Below, in pieces: positions 1 to 10,190 of a stretch of DNA of 64,000 nucleotides (positions are counted from its first letter, which is position 1; every line of letters starts with the position of its first letter). Source of the stretch: Exophiala sp. HKRS030. Taxonomy: Eukaryota; Ascomycota; Eurotiomycetes; Chaetothyriales; Herpotrichiellaceae. The notes under the pieces were generated by a model. The model ran no database searches. It saw only the letters and a program-made list of their open reading frames with translations, and had not been told where the DNA came from. A program made the translations under genes and the position numbers. The stretch lies in contig JAHWDD010000008.1 in assembly GCA_023897205.1 (NCBI GenBank), forward strand, positions 2,046,001-2,110,000, in the 5' to 3' direction.

Positions 1-1278
1 GATGCGGAAGGTGTGTCCGAAGCCATACTCACAATGACATTCCACTGACCAAAACCGCAGGCCGCATGGAATTCACGACTTCGAAAGAAGTGACGGTTGC
101 GCCAACCTTTGAGGACATGCATCTGAAGGAAAATCTTCTTCGCGGAATATATGCCTATGGTTACGAATCTCCGTCCGCCGTACAGTCCCGTGCCATTGTG
201 CAAATATGTAGAGGAAGTGATACTATTGCCCAAGCGCAATCAGGCACAGGCAAGACTGCCACTTTTTCTATCAGTATCCTACAAGTCATTGAGACTTCTG
301 TGCGAGAAACACAAGGTATGACGACCTTTTGGTGAGAGAGAGAACTTGTCTAACGGAGTTTCAGCCCTCGTCCTATCCCCTACACGCGAACTTGCGACAC
401 AGATCCAGAGCGTCATAATGGCTCTTGGTGATTATATGAATGTTCAATGTCACGCCTGTATCGGTGGCACGAATGTGGGAGAGGATATCCGCAAGCTCGA
501 ATATGGCCAACACGTTGTATCAGGCACTCCAGGTAGAGTGGCTGACATGATCCGTCGCCGAAATCTTCGCACTCGTCATATCAAGATGCTCGTGTTGGAC
601 GAGGCGGATGAGCTGCTCAACCGAGGATTCAGAGAACAAATTTACGACGTTTACCGCTATCTACCACCAGCCACACAAGTAGTCGTCGTTTCCGCTACCT
701 TGCCATACGATGTCCTCGACATGACCACCAAATTTATGACCGATCCGGTTCGAATTCTCGTCAAGCGTGATGAGCTTACCCTTGAAGGCCTCAAACAGTA
801 TTTCATCGCTGTTGAGAAAGAAGACTGGAAGTTCGATACACTTTGCGATCTATACGATACCCTCACTATCACACAAGCAGTCATTTTCTGCAATACTCGC
901 CGCAAGGTGGATTGGCTAACAGATAAAATGCGGGAGGCAAACTTCACAGTCAGCAGCATGCACGGAGAAATGCCACAGAAAGAACGAGACAGCATTATGT
1001 CAGACTTCAGACAAGGCAACAGCCGTGTTTTGATCAGTACCGACGTTTGGGCGAGAGGCATTGATGTTCAACAAGTCAGCTTGGTGATCAACTATGATTT
1101 ACCATCCAACCGAGAGAACTATATCCATCGCATCGGTAGAAGTGGTCGCTTCGGCCGCAAAGGTGTCGCCATCAACTTTGTCACCAGCGACGACGTAAGA
1201 ATCCTCCGCGACATTGAACTTTACTACTCGACCCAAATTGACGAGATGCCCATGAATGTCGCCGATCTTCTCACTTAA
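1..1278 (+). CDS. FAL1: ATP-dependent RNA helicase FAL1 (eIF4A-III-like), 5' end outside window
   Basis: DEAD-box RNA helicase of the eIF4A-III/FAL1 type, known in fungi for 18S rRNA maturation and in other eukaryotes as an exon-junction core. Visible exons: 1-10, 61-315 and 365-1278. The first bases are the end of an upstream exon, since joining base 10 to 61 gives Gly-Arg and then the Met-Glu-Phe at 66, so that Met is internal. Introns are 11-60 (branch-like CTGAC, CAG end) and 316-364. Motifs run in order: AQSGTGKT (I), PTRELA (Ia), GTPGR (Ib), DEAD (II), SAT (III), RGID (V) and HRIGRSGR (VI), all intact. The carboxy end [10 protein letters not shown] and the TAA stop fit the family. It converges on the P450 gene. 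Family assignment is secure; the choice of FAL1 over cytosolic eIF4A rests on family-specific segments such as the N-terminal [14 protein letters not shown] block. Confidence 0.95.
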
Positions 1279-1868
1279 ACACCAGGAGGGGTCAGTCATT
1301 AGCACTGTTTGGAGGTCTAGTGTTTCACAAACAAACGCTAGAGCTCGGCGTCGGAGGCGCATCTGGAACTGTCACAAAACTCGTGCAATTTCTTTAGGTC
1401 CACGGGCATGTTTTCAACGGTAACACAAAATTAATAACGCGAAACGCCCCTACAAGTCCGTTGCATTAGGCAAAACTTGCTTATCTGTTTTCCCGATCTG
1501 GGATACATCATCATCGGTCTACGCTCCTGCTTGAAGCACCGATGAACGATCGCTACTTTCGGCCTTTTTGGCGTTCTAAGATTGACATCTATGCTGAATT
1601 TGTCAAGAATCAACAAGTACTCTCAGGGTCTGAAATGGAAATTGTTTCACGGATGGAAATGGGCTGTACTAGTCTAGGTCAGTGGGTTGCAAAGCTGTGT
1701 TGAATATGCTCGAAGTACTAACATCGGTCAGATTGTCACACATGAAAAACACGGTCTTTGAACCAAACTTCATCACGCTCATCTCATTGATTTTGCCCTT
1801 GTCAACTTGTCAAAGGTATTTTCAGTCTCCCCAGACCTCGCGACGGTTTACACAATGCGTTGACTCCT
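1279..1868. other. Intergenic, FAL1 / P450 3' ends
   Basis: About 590 bp between two converging stop codons. It should hold both 3' UTRs. No ORF with recognisable coding character, RNA gene or repeat was seen. Confidence 0.6.
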
Positions 1869-3883
1869 TCAAACGTCAACGTCAAAGGTTGCAAAATAAT
1901 CTCTCTTGGCAGCATCAAACTCCTTTATGATGGTTTCTTTTCTCCGTTCACTTCTCACCTCAATATCCAATGCATATGGCTTTGCGCAGACAAGGAACCC
2001 CTCACTGTAACCAGTGGTAGGGTCTGTGTCTGGCACGACTTCTTTCCCATCCTCGTCCTTACCAGGCTTGAAGGTGAAAGCCCAAAGTAATTTGGAAATA
2101 CCCAGGAACAAATTCCTTTCTGCAAGATGTATACCAGGACATAGGCGACGTCCTGAGCCATAGCCATAATGATCTCGATCATCAGGATTGACGCTTTGTG
2201 CTAATTCTGATGCCAGAGCTGTGACCCCCTTGTAATGATCAGGGTCGAACGTGTCTGGGTCAGGGAAGCGGACTGGATCATGATGTACGCCCCAAGCATT
2301 GAGGAATATGACGCTTCCTTTGGGGATCTTGTATCCGTCTATCCAATCCTCTAAAGAAGGTATGTCAGTGCTGGACACTAGAGCGATTGAAATTCTGGGA
2401 GACTTCTTACCTTCGTCAGCCGCATGCGGAAATGCCAACGGCACCACAGGACGCCAGCGCATGGCTTCCTTGACCGTTGCAGCCACATATGGAAGACGTT
2501 CATAATCTGCCCATACAGGCGACCTGTCCTCACCAATGACAGAATCAATCTCTTTCTGTGCCCTTCGCATGACCTCTGGCCACTTGAGGAATGCCTGCAC
2601 TGCAGCCAGAATGATACTAGAACTTGTATCACTAGCACCCTCCATCATAGTCCCTCCAAGAAAATACAACTGATGATAATTCAAATCCAGCTTCTCCCTC
2701 TGATCCAAGACACGATCCATGAATGAAAACCTCGGCCCAACCTTCTCCCTCCGCTTCTCCAAACCCTCTAACATCCCACTATACAAGGCATTCATGGCAT
2801 CACCGACATGACTAGCCCTCGACCTCCAATTCCCAAAGACCTTCTCAGGAACCCAATGCAAGAACGGGAAAATATCCACCGGCGGCGTATTCCCCGGCTC
2901 CATGACAACAGACCAATCCTCCATCAACTCGTACAACCTCTTCATATGCTCCGTCTCGATAGAAGGCGACCTCACACCCCAAATCGTGCCGCAGGCAATA
3001 CTATTCGTGTACCTCTTCGGATGCCACATGTGATCCTTAGGGTTGGTGAGGTAGTCATACAGCAGCTGAGAGGCCTCGGCCTGCTGCAGCGGCAAGTGGT
3101 CTTTCATGACGATGCTCTCCATGAAGTGCTGGTGGATGACTTTACGGTACCGCTGCCACGTCTTGCCGTAGTGCGCGATCAGCACGTGGTCGCCACCCGT
3201 GATCAGGTTGTGCGACACGTAACTGTGCGGCCGGTTGCTGTAGATGCTGGATTTCTTGTCCAGCAGTTGCTTGATCACCCGCCGGTCTGTCAGTACGATC
3301 CCAGTCCCCGTGCCGAGTTTCAGCGAGAAGATCCCGCCGTATTGTTTCGACCATTCGGTGAATCTATTTGTTACAGGTTATTAGTTCGTCGGGGTTCCAG
3401 CTGGGGGTTCTTTGTCCTTTAGAGGCTGGGGGACTCCTCCAAAGGTGGTGGATGGTATATTGCCCCTATACATGGCCAAAATAACCATGACATACAAGTG
3501 ACCGTCGTACCAAATGGCACAACGCCAGCCTCGCGGAGGTACAGATGGCAAGACTCACTTGAGATACGATCCCTTTGTGGGAATCTGATGCAAATTACCA
3601 ATAATCGGCGCCGTAGGGGCCCTAAAAACAACCAATTCACAATCCAGTCAGTAATGGGTTGGTGTCAGAAGTAATAGTACTAGATCATCATCATCCTCCT
3701 TCCTCTTCGTCTTCTTCACCACAGAATATCCTTCTCACCCAAGTAACAATCACGGTGGGAATTCCTTTCTTTCTACATACCAGGAGGAAGGCCCTTCTCA
3801 CGATGTCCGATGAAGAAGACCGCGTAGACGAGGAACGCGATGATTGCCCCGCCCACGACGGGCAGAAGTGTGCCGACAGCCAT
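1869..3883 (-). pseudogene. Cytochrome P450 monooxygenase with one-base deletion near the N-terminus
   Basis: Haem-thiolate monooxygenase, ER-anchored, probably for secondary metabolism or detoxification; substrate unknown. Exons on the minus strand: 3781-3883 (Met plus hydrophobic anchor GAIIAFLVYAVFF, ending Leu-Pro-Pro), 3559-3621, 2411-3363 and 1869-2350. The 2351-2410 intron is in frame and stop-free. All later P450 marks are present: I-helix EGASDTSS (about residue 296), ExxR as EAMR (about 354), the FPDPDTFDPDHY region and the haem loop YGYGSGRRLCPG with its Cys near 443. Exon lengths sum to 1,601, one base short of a multiple of three. The phase break falls at the first junction, in the proline-rich hinge after the membrane anchor: the C-run read from 3619-3616 has four bases where the usual Pro-Pro-Gly-Pro-Pro hinge would need five. 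Either a real frameshift or an assembly error. Without it the protein would be about 533 residues, normal for the family. Confidence 0.8.
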
Positions 3884-6075
3884 GTGTTTTGTAGATTGGA
3901 TGGAGAGATGAGATGATGAGAAGATTGCAATGCGTAATTGCAGCCTTTTGTCACTTAGTCGATGCTGAATTGGTGTTCGTCGCTATGTGGCTATGTGGCT
4001 GAGTGGCTGAGTGGCGGGTGGGTTGTACGCTGTTGTTATGCCCGCAACCAAAAAGGCTGTACCTGACTGAGGTGAATTTGCTACCACGGCTGACTCTGCG
4101 GGACGAAAAATGAGGAAGGAACTGGAAGAAGAAGAAGAGGAGGAGGAGGAGGAGGAGGAGGAGACCAAAGAAAGACAGGGAGGGAGAGAAAGATTTACGA
4201 AGAAATGCACGACACCGGAGGGCCTTGTGCGACTTTATCCATTCGCGTTGCTATGTCGGGGAGATGTCTACGATGCTACGACTGCATGAGAGCGTGAGAA
4301 CCCCAGGATAAGGCATGACTTCAGGAATCACGAATCAGGCCGAGCGGGATCAGGGATCATAGTTGAATAGATGATGTTGCAGGACGGTGAGCGCTGACCA
4401 TGAATGGTCTTCCTCTTGTCAACCCCACATACGGTATTCCCGTCCTTTCAAGGCGCCCACACTAAAACTCTAAGATATGGTTCACCACCTCCGCAATAAT
4501 CTGGGGTACTGACCTACGGAGTAGGTACCTAGTAGTAGTATCTCTCCCTACGACCTGGTACCTAGGTGCTAGGATACCTAAACCCCTCGCCGTCTGCCCC
4601 GGAACCACTCCGTGATCGACCAAATAGGCGCTCCTCTCTAAGTCTATGCTAGGTCCCTCGGGGTTGCGGCATGCCGTGAGATCTTAGGTACCTACATTGA
4701 CTCTCTGGCGGTACCAGCAAAGCCCGAAGCCGTCGTAAGTTAGAGTCGGAGGTCCCACCGGAAAATAACGACCGCCTAACTACCTTAGGTCACTAACTAG
4801 TTAACTACTCCGTACTTCGCGGGCCTTTTTATCGCCCTTTGTTGATTCGAGCCTCGTGGGCAAGTAGGTGAGTGGGATGATTTTTCATAGGCCAGATCGG
4901 CAACCAAGTCCCCAGTAGGTAGGTACGGAGTAGTTTCGCATGGTCAGCCTCACATTGTTTTCCGGGCTTTCTTCCCCAAGTCCCTTTACCACGTTCTCAC
5001 TTTTCACGGGAATACCCCTCCCTCATTGTTCATTGCTCGGCCTTTCGCGCTGTTTCCGTTTTCCCGTCGTATAAGATCTGCACTGCGAGCGAGGATCTTC
5101 TCCGCTTGATCGAATAAACGATAGTGACGAGCACAATGGACGGCAGAAGACAGGATGAGACAAGGGTTCGTGTTGTGTGAAAGTCGGAATGCACCCGACT
5201 GGCACACACACGCCGGGTAGTAGACTTGCTTGGCTGGATTGTGCAGCTTCCCGTTTCATCTATACTTTGCTGGGTACGTCTTCAGAGAGTGGATGTAGGT
5301 GTTTGGATGTATTTGTTTGCCCCCAGTGCATGTGCATGCATGGCTAATTGTTGAATTTTCCATGCGTCCTTCCTCCAGAAGGTCTTAATGCAGCAGAACG
5401 AATAACAATTAGCGATTTAGCTGTTGTTAAATACGTAAGTACAATCAGTCCATTTAGCCCCCAAGCTTGCTTTGAGCTTAAAGGTCTAAGCAACGGCCCA
5501 GACGTGGAGTTGTTCCGTGACTCTGAGGTCATATTATCTTGTTGTGAGACGAGCCGGCCAAAGGCGGTCTCTTGTGAATACCGCTGGCGGCGCGTGGCTG
5601 GCGGAGAGGAGAAGACTTGTCTTTGTACAGAGTCATGTCATGACGCTCGTTAATCCAAAGTGACGTGACGTGAGGTGAGCGGGAGATTGGGAACGTATGC
5701 AGTTGGTCAAAGACTGGTGAAGTAGTTCTTAGATTTATGACAATCAGGATTCAGAGGAGTGCAGACTAGAGTCATGAGCAGAGATATTTAGAAGAAACAC
5801 AATGATAGGTAATAAAGAATTCGAAAGGAACCAGATGCCCGTTCATGTTTCGAGACTGCAAACCAAAACTGAACTGCCAACCGTGACTCCGGCTGTAACG
5901 GGAGGATGTCTTGTATTCACACCGGCACAATGCCTCACCCGGTGATAACAGAAATGACGCTTCTGCACCAGAGCTGAATGGGTCTTCGGAGATGCTCGTT
6001 GACACCAGCCTCGCCATGCGCATTGCCATCGACCACTCACTTCCAATCCTCGCCTACCGCGTGAATTCCAATCGC
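3884..6075. other. Gene-poor region with GA microsatellite and dispersed motifs
   Basis: About 2.2 kb upstream of the P450 start. It contains a GAA/GAG tract (4124-4163). The 9-mer TACTCCGTA or its complement occurs at 4515-4523, 4806-4814 and 4924-4932. The palindrome TAGGTACCTA occurs at 4522-4531 and 4685-4694. Short ORFs here look random. Confidence 0.6.
4124..4163. repeat. GAA/GAG trinucleotide microsatellite
   Basis: About 40 bp of purine-only trinucleotides on the plus strand: GAA units followed by at least eight GAG-type units. It lies about 240 bp upstream of the P450 start codon, on the complementary strand a pyrimidine tract of the kind common in fungal promoters. Confidence 0.85.
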
Positions 6076-7280
6076 TCATGGCGTGCACATGCTAAGCCTT
6101 GCCGCCGAATGCACACTCTTACCACCACTGATTTGGCCCAAGAATTTGGTCGTGTCGATGGCCGAAATGAACAGGCCCGCAAGACCAATCAGTGCCTCCT
6201 TGTCCTTCTTGGTACTTGCTGTTTTCTTCCTGGACCTGAATAACTCCACAGCCAGGTTCGACTTTTCCTCGGACAAGGCTTCGTTTTGCGTGATTAGAGC
6301 TTGTCGACTCGCCTGAGAGACCTCCGTCTCTGCAGTCAATTTCGCATTCTCAATTGTCAAACCACCCATTTTGGCTTGCAATACCGCGAACTCCTCTTTC
6401 AGTCGTGTCAAATCTGCTTGTTGCTGCTTCGCCTCATCCTCCAATTGATTGTGTTCCTGTTGCAAAGTCTCGTATTGAGCGCGAAGAGTGCTGTGCTCCT
6501 CGACCTTGGCAGAGGCTTCCTTTAGAGCCGCGAGCTCATCTTTCAGTCTGGCCTGTTCAATCCTCGAGCTCTCCAATTCAGCCACTTGGGCAGAACTGGC
6601 GTTTCGTGCAAATTTCAAAGTGTCGCGGAAGGTATCGAGGTCAAAGAGGAGCTCATCGTACGGATGTTGTTCTTCATTCAACTTTCTCCTTTTCTTTGAC
6701 ATTGTTCCGATTTCAATTCCTGTAACGTCACCATCCTTTGACACACGGTCATGACTTGGAAGGGCTTTGTTGTCGTCAGACGCTGTGTTTGGTGTGGCAA
6801 CTCCTGCACCGATCTGCTTGCTTCCTGCGTCGATCTGCCTGAGACTGCTTCTGTATCTGGACAGAAGAAGTTCTTTGTCTGATCTGATCATGCACGTTAG
6901 GTTAGCTCGCTAATAGATGCCAGCGTTGAACCATAGGACACCCACTTTGAACACAAAATCACTGCACCTTCACACCATGTCTTCCATTGCTTAATAAAAG
7001 ATGCGATCTTTCTAGCCGCCCCATCTGGTTTAATGTCCATCAGACATTGCTGAGGTGTTGAGCCAAGGGTATTTGAGGTTAGCGATAGGGAAAGAAATCC
7101 AGAATTTTTGCCAAATTGCACCTGTTCAATCTCGCTGGCGGCAAAGACGCGACCATGGACGAGATTTTGATGTCGAAGAATACTAATAGTCTGTTTCACG
7201 TTGTCCACCTCCAGGACACAGTCTGAGCGAGCTACATCGTCGTAAGTGCACCAATAGGTTACAACCCGGTATGTGGACAT
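6076..7280 (-). CDS. Coiled-coil protein of unknown function
   Basis: Two exons on the minus strand, 6946-7280 and 6076-6883, joined over a 62 bp intron (donor GTGGGT, branch CTAAC, acceptor ATCAG) that keeps frame; about 380 residues. The start is the ATG at 7280 (Met-Ser-Thr-Tyr-Arg). The frame is open further upstream without an ATG, so an extra 5' exon is possible. The first about 110 residues look globular, with alternating hydrophobic strands and an amphipathic end (KIASFIKQWKTW), loosely like a PH-like fold. Residues from about 190 to 330 are a Glu/Gln/Lys/Leu-rich coiled coil (for example LKEEFAVLQAKM), preceded by a basic KKRRK patch. A globular head plus coiled-coil stalk suggests a scaffold or chromatin/cytoskeletal role, but no family was recognised. 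Confidence 0.65.
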
Positions 7281-7527
7281 GTCGCGGAGAATGTGAGCGT
7301 TTCCAGAAGTAGGATATGACAACTCACGACGACGACAGGGAAGAAAATCGCGGGTCGTGAAGAATTTATGGAGGGGTTGAGACGGCCTTTGGGTTGTTAA
7401 ATAGTGAGAGATCTTTGAAAGATCGGCGAATGGTCATGTGCTGAACGTGAATCGTTCTCGATACAGAACATGTGCAGTCTCAACATGATCCAGCATGTGC
7501 TTTGCAGCCAGTCACTTCACAGTAACC

Positions 7528-8997
7528 TCAAGATTTTGTAATACTGCCCAGAAGTCTCCCAAGGACACCTCTGACGTGCTGATGATCCCGTCGCTGGATG
7601 GTGCTGAGCACAACAGCGACGCTCGTGGCGAAGACAACCTGTTCTCCTCGCCTATGATCTTTGTTATAAACACGTGGCAACACAGTTGCCAGGGCACGTG
7701 GAGCGACAAAGAACGCAATCTCTTGTCTGCGACTCGGTTTCTCTAACAAAATAGACCAACCGCAAGCTAGGCAGCCTGCTAGAACACATAAACCAGAATC
7801 CCACATCTGTGGGCTAACAGTCTTTGCAGAGAAGAGTTTCGGTCCCAGCCTCGTTCGTGCGAGACAAACAGAGTAATAGAACGCCGAGACAAAGGCTGCG
7901 AGGAAAGACGAAGATCTGGCAGCCGCCTTGCTGGCATCAGCGACAGAATGCAATTTCAGACTTCGCAAACGAGCCAGCAGTTGAAGAGGAAAGTACAATT
8001 CGAAAGCAAGTTTCCAACTGCGCCAAAACCTCGACGCGGCATGTACCTCACAGCTTTTGCCAGTACCACAATGATATAATTCGCACGGGATGGGAATGGT
8101 CTTTGAAGGATCAGCCCATTCTTCCGGCAGCCCGAGGTCCCGACACAAGCCTGCGAGAAGTGATGCTTGACCTGTATCACGTCCATACACAAAGTCACCC
8201 TGTCGGACGAGTCTCAGTGCTTGGATTAAGCGTGAATCAACATCAGCGATCTTTGAGATCCAGTTGTTGTATGCTCGAGGCAACCGATGTGGCGAATAGA
8301 ACCAGGACCACATGATGATCGAGGCAGACATGGCGAAAATGGCTGGATCTGCCAATCTTCGCGTAATGCCGGCCAGCTTGGGCGCACGATGTTCCGGATG
8401 CCAGGGCTTTGTTCGTGTTCTTGTCCACACAGTGATGACCGCGATATCGAGGGCACGACAAAAGGCGAACAAGGTAAAATCCATTGTCTTGCCAGCATAA
8501 CGGGGATGATAGTCTGGTGGTGGCAGATGATGTTCATTGGGTGAATGAAACTCACTTGGGCCGAGTATCGCGGCTGATCGCGATTGGGCTCTCTTCCGAA
8601 CCCAACCTTCGTCACGATTCAGGAGGCTGAATGCAAGCCAGGACGATAAAAATGAAGAAATGAAGGTTAAGCGTGAGAAAGTAGCCTGGGTAAAGTGTCG
8701 TTGGTGAGAACTACCCACAACTTTCAAAAGCCAGCTCAAAATGGCAAGCACCGATCGCGGTAATGCAGTGGCGCCTCCAACGATGATGGCAGCAGCAGTA
8801 GGGAATCGGTTGATCTGTGTCGACGTCTTGAGGATGGTATACAGCAGATCTAGCTTGGCTCTTGTCGAGATATCAGTTCGACGAATAGTTCGGAGGAAGC
8901 CAAACAGCCTCGGACCTGTGACGCTGACATAACCGAGGGCATACGCTCGTAGTAAGGGCTTCAAAGTACTGATCTTGAGTTGATGGTCGGTAGTCAT
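7528..8997 (-). CDS. TMEM135-like integral membrane protein
   Basis: About 475-489 residues from an ATG at 8997. An early hydrophobic stretch (YALGYVSVTGPRLFGFL) is followed by several membrane segments. In the middle is a Cys/His-rich block (IPCELYH followed by GKSCEVH) and an aromatic-rich helix (FELYFPLQLLARL). This matches the Cys-rich N-domain of the TMEM135 family as I know it; in animals these proteins act at peroxisomes and mitochondria, and fungi carry several paralogues. An in-frame 42 bp stretch, 8514-8555 (GTGAGT...CAG), may be an intron; both spliced and unspliced forms stay open. It is divergently arranged with the sedolisin gene. The alternative is an unassigned Tim17-like membrane protein. 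Confidence 0.65.
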   Translation of the reverse strand: MTTDHQLKISTLKPLLRAYALGYVSVTGPRLFGFLRTIRRTDISTRAKLDLLYTILKTSTQINRFPTAAAIIVGGATALPRSVLAILSWLLKVVGSSHQRHFTQATFSRLTFISSFLSSWLAFSLLNRDEGWVRKRAQSRSAAILGPSEFHSPNEHHLPPPDYHPRYAGKTMDFTLFAFCRALDIAVITVWTRTRTKPWHPEHRAPKLAGITRRLADPAIFAMSASIIMWSWFYSPHRLPRAYNNWISKIADVDSRLIQALRLVRQGDFVYGRDTGQASLLAGLCRDLGLPEEWADPSKTIPIPCELYHCGTGKSCEVHAASRFWRSWKLAFELYFPLQLLARLRSLKLHSVADASKAAARSSSFLAAFVSAFYYSVCLARTRLGPKLFSAKTVSPQMWDSGLCVLAGCLACGWSILLEKPSRRQEIAFFVAPRALATVLPRVYNKDHRRGEQVVFATSVAVVLSTIQRRDHQHVRGVLGRLLGSITKS

Positions 8998-10190
8998 AGC
9001 TGTTCAGTACAGTTGTTTGACAATGGGGTTTGAAGGCCAATGAAACGGGTGATGGTGAAATTGTTCGTTAGTCAGAGATGAGACAAGAAGAGTGATAGAA
9101 AGTAGATTTTCCAGACGATGCAGATGCTAGTGACGAGGATGAAAAGTACAGAAGTAGTAGATTGAGATAGTACCGTGTATTAACATCTGATATCTGATGT
9201 CCTAGCCTGGGAATATACGTAGCAAAAGATCCTTAGCCTCGGCACGATTGGCACTGGGGAGTGAGCCAATGGTGTTCAGCCTCGCTCCAGGCCCCAAGCT
9301 TTTCCCCTACAAATCAGGCATGCTCTCACCATTTGTAGATTATTTCGTTGTTTTATCCAACATAGCTTCCCCGCGGTCTAGCAAGTGCAGGAGGCAGTAC
9401 TACTCTAACTAAATGATTTGCCTACAATGTGGTCATCGTTTCACGGAGTGGATTCACGGGCAAGTAATGTACAAACACAGTCCGAAGTGGCCATGTGGTA
9501 CATGTTGCATGTGCAACTCGTTACAAGGCACGTGTACTAATCACGTGATAACGCGTCGATCCACGTGACTGGGAAACAATGTTCATCGCGATCCTTGCGG
9601 GTGCAGTCGTTTTCTCTACGCGTAAGAACAATCCCAAATGAGGATGATTGATCAGGATTCATGCGATGCTTCATTATTTGCTTGGATATGTACGCTCCAC
9701 CGGGTCGGTTAAGAGAACCACGAGGAAGGGCTCGAGGTATTGTTGTCCCATAATATGCCTTGTGTAGCCGTTGTTCCGGGTTTTGCATAATGCATCAATG
9801 TTTGAGTTGAACCGGGCGATCTCATCCCAATCTGGTGGATCAACCCATCGAAAATTGCTCCAAGTGAAGAGCCTGACCAACATTATTGCAACGTCGATGT
9901 CATTCACTGCAACTACAACTGGCATACCTACCCCTGCACACAGGTACAGCAAGCGTCGGCCAGGTAGACTCACCTTTGTACCATTTCCTTTTCCTCATTC
10001 TGCTTCCATCTTGCCCATACCACATCCAGTGCACACATTCTCTCCTGTTCTTGCTGCGCTCACTCCCTCGATCGCTCCTTCCCGAGGCTATTCCTCACCT
10101 CGCCATTCTTTCTTGGCAACTCCTATGGTCGTCAACCCACGAATCACCCTGATTCAATCCCCTCATTCATTTTGACAGAATCTCTCAAGA
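8998..10190. other. Divergent intergenic region (TMEM135-like / sedolisin)
   Basis: About 1.2 kb shared upstream region of two divergent genes. It holds a cluster of three CACGTG sites (9529-9567) and pyrimidine-rich stretches just before the sedolisin ATG. No gene seen. Confidence 0.6.
9529..9567. promoter_or_regulatory. Cluster of three CACGTG (E-box) hexamers
   Basis: Exact CACGTG at 9529-9534, 9542-9547 and 9562-9567, the middle one inside the 8-bp palindrome TCACGTGA. Such sites bind bHLH factors (Cbf1/Pho4/SREBP type) in fungi. They lie about 530 bp upstream of the TMEM135-like ATG and 620 bp upstream of the sedolisin ATG. Function is inferred. Confidence 0.5.

Noticed and set aside
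6354..6754. Plus-strand ORFs over the coiled-coil gene
   Set aside because: Shadows of the minus-strand coiled-coil frame.
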